Assembly: GCA_920105625.2 (NCBI GenBank)
Contig: OV050033.1
Span: 3,638,001-3,702,000, forward strand
Reading direction: 5' to 3'
Source of the DNA: Clusia tigrina
Lineage: Eukaryota; Arthropoda; Insecta; Diptera; Clusiidae
Length of the DNA: 64,000 bases
Shown here: piece by piece, positions 32,832 to 44,254 of the stretch
How the letters are laid out: each line of letters begins with the position of its first letter
How positions within the stretch are numbered: position 1 is the stretch's first letter
The notes under the pieces: model-generated
The model's input: only the letters and a program-made list of their open reading frames with translations
Databases searched by the model: none
Told to the model about the DNA's origin: nothing
Translations under genes and position numbers: made by a program

Positions 32832-33619
32832 GTACAACCCTTCTGAATGGCTTTTACGTCCACAAAACGCTTCCCTTTCATCGGCAAATGCATGTTTCCG
32901 AGAAGGTAAATGTTGCAAGGTGCCAAATCAGGCGGACAGTGACACATATTTTTCAACCCAGCTATTTGTGCAATCAAAGAGAAGTGTCTTCTTTATAAAA
33001 GCAATAATTGTTCTTCATAATTTCATTATTCGATTCGTGTTTCGCCATTCATATACGACGAATAAAGCATCCATCACACTAGACGTCTATATATAAGTGC
33101 AGAAAGTTGTCCAGCTAATTCTCATACCCGTTTCCAGTTTCCGGCAAGGACTGTTCGTTCTGGTATTTAGTATGGAAGAAAGATGGATAATGTATGGGAA
33201 AATTGAGTGAATCTAACCAGTTACCGGTACGCCTGAGATCATTCTTCTACCTCACCTAACTATCTTAAGGTATGATTAAGCATGATGTTAGGTAAACAAA
33301 TGGGAAGTGAGGACTATCAACTAAAATTATGTTCTGTGGAACACGCGTAGGATCGTTTTAGTAAACTGTAAAATAAGGTAACTGCATGAAATTTTAAGGA
33401 CTTTAGCTCTTTATAAAAACTAACAATTATTATATTCATATTTATTTTGTGATTATGGTATTCACTCTTTTAAAAGTAGCCACAAAATCAGTTAATGTGG
33501 TTCTTTTATATTGAAGTTTTTATTATTTAAATACTCGTCGTTATCTTTCTTAAGGCACTCAACTTTATATCACTTTACATTATTTTAATTTACATCATCA
33601 TAATAGGACCTCCAAGCTC

Positions 33620-33780
33620 ATTGAATGTCCTACCGAAATTTCCAAAGCTGTTTAGATGTCTTGTCGAAGCTTCAAAGGCATTGTCCCGTTAAACCTTGAA
33701 AGCTGTTTGAATGTCTTGTCGAACTTTCAAAGGTGTTTGAATGTCTTGTCGAACTTTCAAAGGTGTTTGAATGGCCTATA
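33620..33780. repeat. 30 bp tandem repeat
   Basis: The unit tgtttgaatgtcttgtcgaa + ctttcaaagg starts at 33704, 33734 and (partial) 33764. Diverged copies lie at 33649 and about 33630. Confidence 0.85.
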
Positions 33781-36593
33781 GAATCTTGGAAATTTCTTGT
33801 GCCGACAACTCACGCAATGAGACACAAGATTTGCTTAACAAGACAACAAAGCCGCCTTCCCGTAGTAAAAGCCCTTTAAGCAGATAGGATGATCCAACCC
33901 AAGCTGACTGAAACTTGTGTAATTACTGAACACAACCTTCCCCGACACTGCAGCTGCGGAGAGTGCGCCGGAAGCACCGGGAACCACACACACACCTCAC
34001 AAATGAGTTCTAATGAAATTGAATATACAAATCGCTGTTGAAAAACCAGTCAAGTTGAACTCATGTAGAAATATTCTTAAACTCGTCATGTGCATAAATC
34101 AACATCAACAAATTGACCTCCACGCCTCCGCCTACTTCACATCCGCTATCGCACAAAATAATTTAGGGAAGCGCGCAATAATTTATGCACCTATTTATGA
34201 GACTCAATTTGCATAAGTTTCGTTTGCAACAAACAACAGCATAGAACAATATACGTACACGGCAGAGATTCCTTTCTGATGAAGATGACACTCGTCTTCA
34301 CCAACCAAACATATTCGCACAGATTGAAGAATTGTTTTCGACGTCTCGGCACAGTTGCAGAACCGCTTCAACCGCACACCAAATTCGCACTGAGGCGGTC
34401 TCAGTGTCAGACGATTATCGAAATGTCAACAGATTAACTCGTATCGCAATAAATCGCCGAGCAATCAGTTTGCCGCTAATCGCAATTGGAAAACGGAAAG
34501 TTAAAAGGTAATAAAGTCGCTCGGTACAGAGGCTGAAGTGGCCCATTAAACATATATATTAAACAAAGAGTCCCAACTAAATCAGCAATCAAATTGAATT
34601 GAGGCAGTCAATTACGCAGGGAGGTACTCCAGAACAAGTGCATGGAGAGAGAAGGTGATGAGAAGAGCACTTAAACGTTCTACTGAGTAGAGTGGGATTA
34701 GTTTATGAGATCGCGAAAATGATGAAGAACAAGCTCTGCGAAGACAATGCGTTTTGGTAGATAGCCACCCTATTAACTGTTAAAGTCGAAGGCAGTGTTA
34801 CCGCAAGTCTTCCAAAGCTTCTTTAGAAACCCCAGAGCATAAAATAAAGTCACCCTCCTTGGCATAAACAAGTAAAATCTATAGCAATGACCAAGAGTGG
34901 CATCCAACAAACTGCCAGAATCACCACGAGTACATTTCTTATCATAACAAAAATTGAGAGGAACCCAAAGATAGATCGAAGGCCTGACCGCGAGCTACCT
35001 AAACTTAGTTCAAGTATATATGTTTATATATAAACAGTAACAATATGCCCTGTACTAGCAATAATGTAAATAATAGCACTATAAATTTATAGACCCGTTC
35101 ATTTATTGCAGAAAACACATCCAACAATTTCAGCGATTATACTCGCAGTTAAGCGTGACCAAGTTCTCACAGGGCGTTAAATGAACCTGATAAGAACTTG
35201 ATAAGCTGAGGTAAAAACATTCATTAGAATAAAGCACTTTATTGCGAAAGTAAATTCATAAAAGCAGCAATGCAGCAGTTCCCTATGAACGGGTACATTC
35301 GGGTACGTTTGATTCCCACCCCATTTATAGGACCACCTAAGCTGAATGCCCCCATAAACCGATTTGATTCGAAATGTTCATAGATCTCCATCGACTTAAT
35401 TTATTAATTAAAAATGCCATTGAACGTGGAAAAATCATATCCCCATCAGGGCACTAATCGCCAACCTGCCGCATATAACTCTGCATATTCAATTGTCGCA
35501 CGTGCCTGCAGAAATCTGCAGAGGCAGCATAGTTTAAAAGTCAACTCGATTTGCATAAATAACCAACATTTTAACTCAAACTGCATTCGAATTGACAAAA
35601 CGACTTATCACATATTTATTGATTAATCTGAGCCGAATTCTTTTCCGTGAGTTTAGAAGAATACAAATGAATAAAAATCCGCTATTCGCCTTGGCAATTT
35701 CAGGTTATATTAAAAGATTCCAATATACTCTCCTTACTTCTGCTTCCAAAACAAGTAATTAGGCATAAATTACCGATTTGAGTTCCTCATAAATTCAAAC
35801 TCGTACAAGAGACTCATTCCTCGTTGGAGCGGAACAGGTTCACGGTAAGTACACGAACATCGATATTAGGAAAGAATACCAAACCGGCTGATTTAATGGG
35901 GACATAAAAATATTATTCGTAGACGAGTCAACCAAATTGCGGTGATCATAGAACACGGTTTATACTCCAATTAAATGCCTACAGATGCGAACAGTGCCGC
36001 TGGAGCCACCACAATCCACAATTCTTAGTGGTTAAAGCCAACTACAAATTCTGGCCAAATAATGATATGCTGAATAGAAGTAGGAAACCCACTGGACCCG
36101 GCTTACTAATCTGCTGCGACGCGGAACTAACTAAAATTAAGCCAATTAAAATTTCAAATTGAATTGTTTGAAATTCTACCAGCAAAGTTTTCAAATAAAT
36201 TAATATTCTAAAATAAAAAATCAATCAATCGTATGCTGAGTAAAAATTCTGGCGAATTTTCTCCCTTTCCATACAAATATGAATGGGAGATTTTATTCAG
36301 TAAAGCGCTGAAGTATAATTTTACTGATAATATATTAATTAGTTATAAATAAATACGTTTATGCTTTTATATATATTCACTATTCAAAGCAGCACTCATA
36401 ATGCAGAAAAACTGGTAATGTTCTAGTATAAATTTTATATAATATTGTTAGTCGATTGTCGACCTCAGGATGAAATTTAATGAGTTATTTTTAAACGAAT
36501 TTAAGGTCTGATTGACAAATCATTTGTTAAGTTTAAATAAATATTTAAATATAATTTTAGTGACAGTTCCAAAAATTATCCGGAAGATCAGGC

Positions 36594-36798
36594 CGCCCTC
36601 TGTGGTCTAGTGGTAGGCATGCTAGACTCACACTTTGAAATGTACGCAGGTTCAAATCCTGCCACGGTTTTGGTCTCAAAAATGCTTCTTTCTAAAAAAT
36701 CTTTTCCTCTTCGAGTCGAAAGCCTCAGTAGCTGGAACTCATTCCCCAACCCTTTGCAGTCCATAATTAATTATGGTGTAAGATATAATAATAATAAA
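36594..36798 (+). mobile_element. tRNA-derived SINE copy 1
   Basis: The head is tRNA-like, with an A box (tggtctagtgg, 36603-36613) and a B box (ggttcaaatcc, 36649-36659) at the correct spacing. A 130 bp body unrelated to tRNA follows, then a tail of attaattatggtgtaag and an ATA/ATT run. The cloverleaf does not fold properly (8-base acceptor strand, no standard anticodon arm), so it is not a working tRNA. The same unit occurs inverted at 37540-37760, which defines it as a repeat family. Confidence 0.8.
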
Positions 36799-37536
36799 CT
36801 GAAGATGGTTCCGGAGGAGCCCGTAATATCGGAATATTTCAATAAATACAAACATTTTACTTAAAAAATAAATCAATAAAGACAAACATTTTACTTAAAA
36901 AATAAAATAATAAAATAATTTTACTTAAAATAATAAAATATATTTGTCAATTATTATTAAATATAATTTTAAAAATCTGAATGAGATTAGAAATTGATCC
37001 AGTTAATGCTGATATATCTGGCAAAATAGATAACTTTGATTATCGTCAATTATTACCAATATTTTATATGCTTATGACGTTAATTTCCATCTTTGAAGTC
37101 GGAATGAGTTTCAGTTAAACCAACTCCAACTTTTAACTATATATAACTAACTATATATACTCGTACATATGTATATATTATACACTATTTGAAAAATCTG
37201 AATGAGAAAACCAATTCTTCTGCTTAGAAGTTAAACACTCCCTCCTTCCCAATATTTCTATGTAATCGTATTCGATTCGTGACTTGTATCGAGCTCGTGT
37301 CGAGTTGTGCGATTAAAACAGCACACGAGTAAGCGGTAAACTTGGCAGCACTGTTTCAACTGTTCTTTCAAGATTTTCTTTTTTTATATTTTTTACACAA
37401 ACTCATCTTTTGAATATAATTTAAATCAACAAAATAATATTTAAAATCAAAAAACAAAATCCAAAAATTCATTTTTGGTTTCTCTAAATTTATTCAGCTA
37501 AAATATAAAAAATCCCACGGGAATTATTATGGGTAA

Positions 37537-37539
<3 letters not shown>

Positions 37540-37567
<28 letters not shown>

Positions 37568-37760
37568 ACCCCTTACACCATAATTAATTATGATTGTAAG
37601 GTGATGGGGGAATGAGTACTAGCTACAGAGGCTTTCGACTCGAAAAGAACAAGATTTTTATAGAAAGAAGCATTTTGGAGACCAAGCCCGTGGCAGGATT
37701 TGAACCTGCGACCCTCGGGGTATGAGTCTAGCATGCTTACCACTAGACCACAGAGGGTGG
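37540..37760 (-). mobile_element. tRNA-derived SINE copy 2 (inverted)
   Basis: On the minus strand this has the same head (A box 37750-37740, B box 37706-37696), the same body (ctttcgactcgaaaag region) and the same tail ending in an ATT microsatellite (about 37541-37566). It is better preserved than copy 1: the head carries ccccgagggtcgcagg where copy 1 is mutated. About 940 bp separate the two. Confidence 0.85.
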
Positions 37761-38764
37761 CTAGTGGGTAATTTTTAATCTCGTTGGTTTCAACCAATTT
37801 TTTATTTGGAAGCACTTTCTGTCGAGGATAGAAAAACTCGCTCGTTTCTTCCTAATATAATTTACTCGATAACTTTTTCCATACAAAAGTCTGTTCTACC
37901 CTCGATAGAGTGGCGGATCGAATGCGCCTAATAATTCACAGCCCCACTGTCTACAAATAATCCCCTTTAGACTCTTACCTACGCCCCTGCATACACGTAA
38001 TCCACTTACATACACTCAACAAAGTACTTACAAATGATTTCAAAATACAGAGAGAGCCAACTACAAAAGATTATGACGAACTATAGTTATCAACTGTACA
38101 TAGACTTATGTATGTGTGAATGTACATAAATTCGAGGACATATTTATGTTTGCATATACAGCCGCTTCCGAAATACTCGCACTTATGTGAGTACATAATT
38201 TGGGTCCAAAATAAAACTGTTTCTTTTGCGATTACGTATTTCAAATGAAAGCAAATTGTTTACACAAACTTCGAATATAAACGCTAATCTGAAACATAAA
38301 CAAATAACACGGATAAGTCGTACTTGGTTCAACCGTGCGAAGCACTCTGCAAAATATTTTGAGTGTTCGTGCATCTTCTCTAAAGGAAATTATATGGAGC
38401 TGAGTGCAAAGCATTGATCCGCAGCAGTTAGGAACTTAGGAAAATGATGGCAATTAAGGTATTAATGCCAACTCCAGACTGGGCATAAAAGTAATGCTTT
38501 ATTAATTGATTGATGTGGAAACTATCCCCTCTTCTTTGTCATCCAGACGTTTCGATTGATTTGTGACACCGCATTCCAACTCTTTTTTGTTAATATCCAA
38601 GAGAAGGTAGGCGGGTAGGTTTAAGTGGCTATCAAGATCATGGAGAAGCGTTTCACATTTATTACATGTATTTACATATAAGAAAATTATTTGAGAGAAC
38701 CGATCATTGAATCGTGATTCCAATTCTCTACAATCTTCCGCACAATTTCATATACACGTTTACG

Positions 38765-38957
38765 AGAGGCAATAATGACTTATATATGTAAATATATTTC
38801 ACATCCAACTTTATATGAGGCAATAATGACTTCTAATTCACACCTAACTTTATGAGAGGCATTATTAATGACTTCTATTTCATACCCTACTTTATGTGAG
38901 ACATTATTAATGACTTCTATTTCATACCCTAATTTATGTGAGGCAATGATAACTTCA
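38765..38957. repeat. tandem repeat of about 40-50 bp, 4-5 copies
   Basis: Units of the form gaggcaataatgacttcta plus ttcacacctaactttatg recur at about 38765, 38817, 38856, 38897 and 38940. The minus strand reads as a repeat of the type HKVGYEIEVIN, a by-product. Confidence 0.8.
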
Positions 38958-39500
38958 TTCACATTATATAGAAATGATTTATAGAAATGTTTTCTGTAGA
39001 GTTCAAAAATTATGAACCAGAAGAAATATGAAAATCTGAGCTGTTTAAGGAGATCATTTCAAGTTTCCAATCGGAAATGAATTGGATTATAAAATGTCTT
39101 CTTTTCCCATAAATAAATCAATCATTTATGAATTTGATCCTTTAACTTATTTCAATTCAAATTAACCGAAAACTAACTAAAACATCAACTTAATGAATCT
39201 GAAGAATCAGACCTTCAATAACATTTTAAATGGATTAACAAAACTACTAAATCGTAAAGGGGAAATAAGGCACGATATGTAAGTGAAACCTAGAACGAGA
39301 TAAGGAAATATTCTAAAGAAATTCACTTTTGTACAGTGACTCATTTCGTGTGTAAGACGAAATGCAACTGTAGTTGCAGCACTTTCGTTCCTTTATTGCT
39401 CTTTGTTCAATTCAAATCTAAATAAACATTCTCGACGCTGCTTTATCAGCTTTTCATATCCTAAAGCCCTGAATAAGCAAGCAATACAATAGCCAAAAGC

Positions 39501-39584
39501 AGGGGCGGTGCTGGGGCGGTGCAGAAGCGGTGCTCGAGCGATGTAGGGGCGGTGCAGGGGCGGTGCTCGAGCGGTGCCGGTGTT
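39501..39584. repeat. short GC-rich tandem repeat (aggggcggtgc)
   Basis: About seven irregular copies of a 10-11 bp unit, gggcggtgc, with variants gagcggtgc. The GC content stands out strongly against the AT-rich surroundings. Confidence 0.8.
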
Positions 39585-39754
39585 AAATAGATTAAATGCT
39601 TCCATGCTCTACAAAGACTTGAAGGGGTCATTAACATTTAACTTTAACTTAACTTAACAAGCGGTATCCTGGAATATACACTTGGAGATATAGACTATTA
39701 AAGCTATTGTGGTCCTTTGGTACTGAGCATAGTCGAAAACATGTAAATTAACTT

Positions 39755-39960
39755 CTCCAAATAAGTGTCTAGTTCGGAGAACTCAACTTTTTACTTGAAG
39801 TTAAGGAAGGTCGAACAAATCCTGCGCTTTATTAGGGCTTCAAAATAGTTTGACTAGTAAAGTAGAGGTGCGGTCTTACGCGGTGGTATCGCAATGGACC
39901 CATAGGGGTCTAAGTTGGTCTGTAGACCGGCTGCCACGATAACTTAACCTACTTGAAGTC
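39755..39960 (+). mobile_element. LINE 3' end fragment
   Basis: The coding end reads LKLRKVEQILRFIRASK and a stop at about 39847, the typical C-terminus of I/LOA-type LINE ORF2. The 3' UTR (ggtggtatcgcaatggaccc, gtctgtagaccggctgccac, taacttaacctac) agrees with the other copies in this window. Confidence 0.6.
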
Positions 39961-41566
39961 GATTTTTGACGAAAATACTGCCATGACATGACATTTTCTA
40001 TAAGTTAAAACTCCAATTTAATGACGAGGTTTATGGGGGGAATATGTGAACAGGACCTCACTCTTGAATCTGGGAAGAAAGACAACTTAAAATTAGATTT
40101 ATAATAATAATAATAATGATGAAAAATAAGTATACAGACAAATGCCTGTAAAAAATATGAAAGTATAACAAATAATCGCACCCCTTCTGACCAAACTCAT
40201 TGAACCGCCACTGTCGAAATTGCATTATCGCACATTTTCACTGGTTTTAGCAATATTTTCTGTTTCTGCTTTTAATTGCATATGTTTATCAAAGTAATTG
40301 TTATTGAAATGTGGAACGCGACACCGAAAACTCACAGAAATAAGCGGTTTCCAGCCGTGTTGCTTTCTTTATTCAGTTCAGTTTTAATTGATCGAAAATC
40401 TATGAGTTTGCACTGCGAAGGCCGCAACCCCCACGTCGCTAGTGAACAACTTAAACACAAATGACGGAATCTGCTCAATTGGCTTCTTCTTTGCTAGTCC
40501 TCGTTTCAGACGCGCCGCTAGTTAAGAGCAAACATGCCAATATAGCAACTGCGTTGCATTTTTTTCTTAGTTCATTTCATTTCATCTTAGGTTGAATACA
40601 GTCGAAGTGCGAAAATAGAAACGCTCGTAAAGCCATGACTAAGTAATGGAGAAAAGCTAAAATTGTTTGGTATCTAAAACAAACAGCTTTGTCTGCACTT
40701 TGCTCCCATCAAGTCAGCGAAAAACAGTCAAGTTAAATTTGTCCACCATTTGTTTCAAACTATGCGTCAGTTGAACGGTGTAACTTGTACTTTGGGCTGG
40801 TAAGCAGGGCTTCGACAACTGCAAAGTCAAGGCTTGATTCACTTGAATAATCACTGGCAAAATCATATTTCCAGAGCATGATTTTAAACATTTTCATAAG
40901 TAATCGGGCAGAATTAAGATAAGGTTGAAGATCATTAAGTATCAGAGAAGTCAAAGCAACACGTTTTCAGAGTTGAGCTTCTAGTAACACAGTTCTGTCG
41001 AATTCAGGTATGACCCGGTCAAAGTCGTTCAAGTACTAAAAATACGTTTTTTTAGTTGAAGGCACATTCGTAACTTTGACCTTGTCCATAATGCAATTTT
41101 GTTGAAATTTTCATTTTTGTCTATGCTGACATTTGGCCAGACCTCAACATTGAGAAAGTTTTCGTTTTAATTGCTTTGAGGGCGCGCATTATGTGCAATG
41201 TTACACCTCAATGCGTGATTTACTCGTATGTATGCGAGGTTTTTGGAATGCCACCGATGCAGGCTGAATACAAATTGCCAACGCTATTACGATTATACGA
41301 GGGGAATAAATCGATTGATGATACTAATAAAGAGCAAGACATGGAGTAGTGTGATAATTATAAGTGACACTGGGGTAGGAAAAATATTCAAATAGTTCGA
41401 AGTAATAATATAATATATAAAAGTATAAATAACTTTAAATGGAGAATCTAAAACACTCCAAGCTCAATAGTGCCACAGCGTAGTAATTAGTGGAGGATCC
41501 TTAAAACCAGTGTGATATTATAAAGAAGTAATGCACAGTCTGTAGCCGTAGAGGGTATATTAAGAG

Positions 41567-41725
41567 TGCTCCTCTAAAAGAGGATATCGATTGCTCCTCT
41601 ATGAGGATATCGATGGCTCCTCTATCAGGATATCGATTGCTCATCTATGAGGATACCGATTGCTCCTCTATGAGGTTACCGATTGCTCCGCTATGAGGAT
41701 AGCGATTGCTCCTCTATGAGGACAC
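41567..41725. repeat. 23 bp minisatellite, 7 copies
   Basis: Units gctcctctatgaggatatcg + att start at 41568, 41593, 41616, 41639, 41662, 41685 and 41708. Several units carry GATATCGAT. Confidence 0.9.
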
Positions 41726-42359
41726 GAAACTCTTGTGATTTTAGCACTTTCATCGGTCTGGTTGGTTCAGGTGGTTGATCCACGACATCCTAGCATGAAT
41801 CATAATTAGCGCCTTAGCGTCGTTTTATAAACCACTTCTAAACGCTGGAAAAAAGATGGGTTGGTATCTAGATGCACATTGATAATTTCGGTATTTTGCT
41901 TCGGTCTTGTCTTCGATTCTTTTGAGCTCAAAATTATGAAAGCGTACTACTTAGTTCACACAGTCCACAGCAGTAGAGTGCATGTTAATATCACTCCTCT
42001 ATGATAATATGAAATCCCTTGTAACTATAGAACTTTCTTCAATCCAATCTTTGGATGTTTTTCTAGTTTATCGTTCCTTAGCAAATTAAACTAAGACCCT
42101 CTCGCAAGCTTTAACTGTTCTCCTTTGGAACAGATGACCACTCACAAAATTTACAGTCTGCACTCTACCGTCTTCTTTTATGGAGTTCTACAAAAGAAAT
42201 ATACATATAAATTTACAGTACAGTTTTAAAATGTGTAGAGGAACTTGCTAAAAATGAAACGCTGGACCCAAAAGACCGCCGAACTTGCAATTACAGCAGA
42301 AAGGAATGTGCAAAGCACACATTTCTGGCAAGAACTTTATTAGGCTTCGACTGAACATC

Positions 42360-42440
42360 GCCAGAGGACCCAGGTTTAAGGTTAGGTTGGTTTAAGTGGC
42401 TGTTAAAGGAACCAACACTCGGCCCATTGTGATATACAAA
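42360..42440 (-). mobile_element. LINE 3' tail, antisense
   Basis: The reverse strand reads tatcacaatgggccgagtgt, then cagccacttaaaccaaccta, the same kind of 3' UTR end as at 39755-39960. There is no coding part. Confidence 0.35.
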
Positions 42441-44254
42441 CGGAGGCAAATAAGCCGAAATAATGTTCCAATCAAAAAATCATAAGTGAACATTAACTAA
42501 ATTTTATAGTTGGCCTTGCTTTCCGGTCTTGTTTGTCTTAAAGTAAATAAATAAATAAAGGTTTTGTTTTTGTGTGATCAGAATTCACGAAACGAGAAAA
42601 GCCTTCTTTTGATTATAACTGCTCAATCTAACCAATTTTTGCAGTCGCGTTATTCTTCCTTTGCACCTATTGAAAATGACGCTTCATTGCGCTTGCAAGT
42701 CGTACGTACCAACACTACTAAATTCTGTGCATGGAGAAGAGGGCGCTGCCCAAGATTCCGTTCTGAGCGTCTCTAGCAGAGAATGTTCTCTGGTCTCTAG
42801 CACCGACGTTGTTCTTAAATAAACATCAAGTGTAGAGCTACGCAAAAAATTATTATATAAGCAAACAAAAAATGATTAGGTATTTCCGAATTCTATATGA
42901 TATGTGAATATAGCGTATATAGACTCACACTGCAATTAACGAAACCAAAGCGTAGAAACATGGAATCTGTAGAACACCGATTTACACACTGGGTACGTAC
43001 GATGTCGCTAACTGCTGGTACGAGCCTCACATATAACAGATGTCTACGCCACGTTACGATTTTGTTAATTGATCCCAGGCAAATGCTAAGAAATTTGTTT
43101 AGCACTCAGAACAGCTAATTAAATATGCATTTATATAAACATCTAAGCGCAACCTTGCTAATTGGATACTGGTACATACGAATATTCTTACATATATGCA
43201 ATAAAAACTTAACTAAGATTACTCACACTTATTTCAGAGTTCTCTAAAGCGAACGTTTAAATCTAGTATTGCTTTGCCGACTGGCTGCGCCGTTAACTTG
43301 GGACTCCAGTAAAGATTGAGAGTCTAACGTATTTGTTTTTGTATAAATAATGTAAAAGATTTGTTTAATAAACAAATGCGCTTTATTTTATTTTTGTGTG
43401 AATAGGTTTTGTAGAAGGAAGGCACTTGGTAGGAAGGCACTTTTGGCAGGTTTGAAAATTCGCCGTTTTGGTGGGAGTTCTAGCAAAATGCACAAAATTC
43501 AATTTCTGCTTTACTAGTGCATTATTTAATTTAATTATTGTTTCTAATGCACAGCAAGTAACTTTAATTCGTATTCTACTTTATTAGTTTCTTTCCGCGC
43601 ACCACTTTTTGAGCAGTCGGCGCTGCTTGCTTTACTAAAATTTACTACAATTGACAGTGCAAAAATGAAATCATCCAAAACACAAAACCGCCCCGAACAA
43701 GCCAAAAACTGTAATAAGCCCAAATTTGTGGCAAATGCGGCTGTGGCTGTAGTTAAAGAGAGATAGCAGTCGTCTGCGAACTGGTGCGAACAGCTGACTG
43801 GCATAGTTGCCCCATTGGAATGTAAAATAAATACTATTTGCGGTCAACAGCAGTAAAAGCAGCCACTCGCATAGCAAAGTGAAACAATTCCGTATTACAC
43901 GTCTAATTTTGTGAGGAAATGAATTGAAAATTCATTTATTTGTTTTATATATTTTATATTTTCAAACATTTAACCCCAATAAATTTCAACAAAATTAGAA
44001 ATAAGGTGGTAAACTATTCAGTTTTGATTTGGCAACTATTCGCTCGCGAACTGTTCTCTTCCCAGTGCTTTGACAGCGACCAATCAAAGCCGCACACACA
44101 ATTTGCAACATTTTTGTGCGAAGTTTCGTTTCGCCGTTTAAGGCAGTGATTAGAGAAATATTGTGAGAAAACTAAAAGTATGTATTTTTAAAAACAGTTT
44201 TATAAGAAGTGCATGAAATAACAAATTAGAAAATAAGCTTAAACATTAAACAAA

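Larger units (their letters stand above)
32839..44254. other. 11 kb without recognised genes
   Basis: AT-rich intergenic sequence. Short ORFs on both strands show no domain or continuity. The repeats and SINE/LINE pieces listed below occupy part of it. The right end (about 43.9-44.25 kb) should include the shv promoter and 5' UTR. Confidence 0.5.

Noticed and set aside
36594..36670. Functional tRNA gene
   Set aside because: A and B boxes are good, but the acceptor strands do not pair without a bulge, the D-arm loop is too long, and no 7-base anticodon loop forms. The same unit with a non-tRNA body recurs at 37540-37760, so it is a SINE head.
42540..43400. Solo LTR
   Set aside because: The sequence looks LTR-like in places (AATAAA, short inverted ends), but I found no second copy, no target duplication and no primer-binding site.
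44080..44110. ER stress response element upstream of shv
   Set aside because: A CCAAT box is present at about 44089, but no CCACG follows at the required nine-base spacing.
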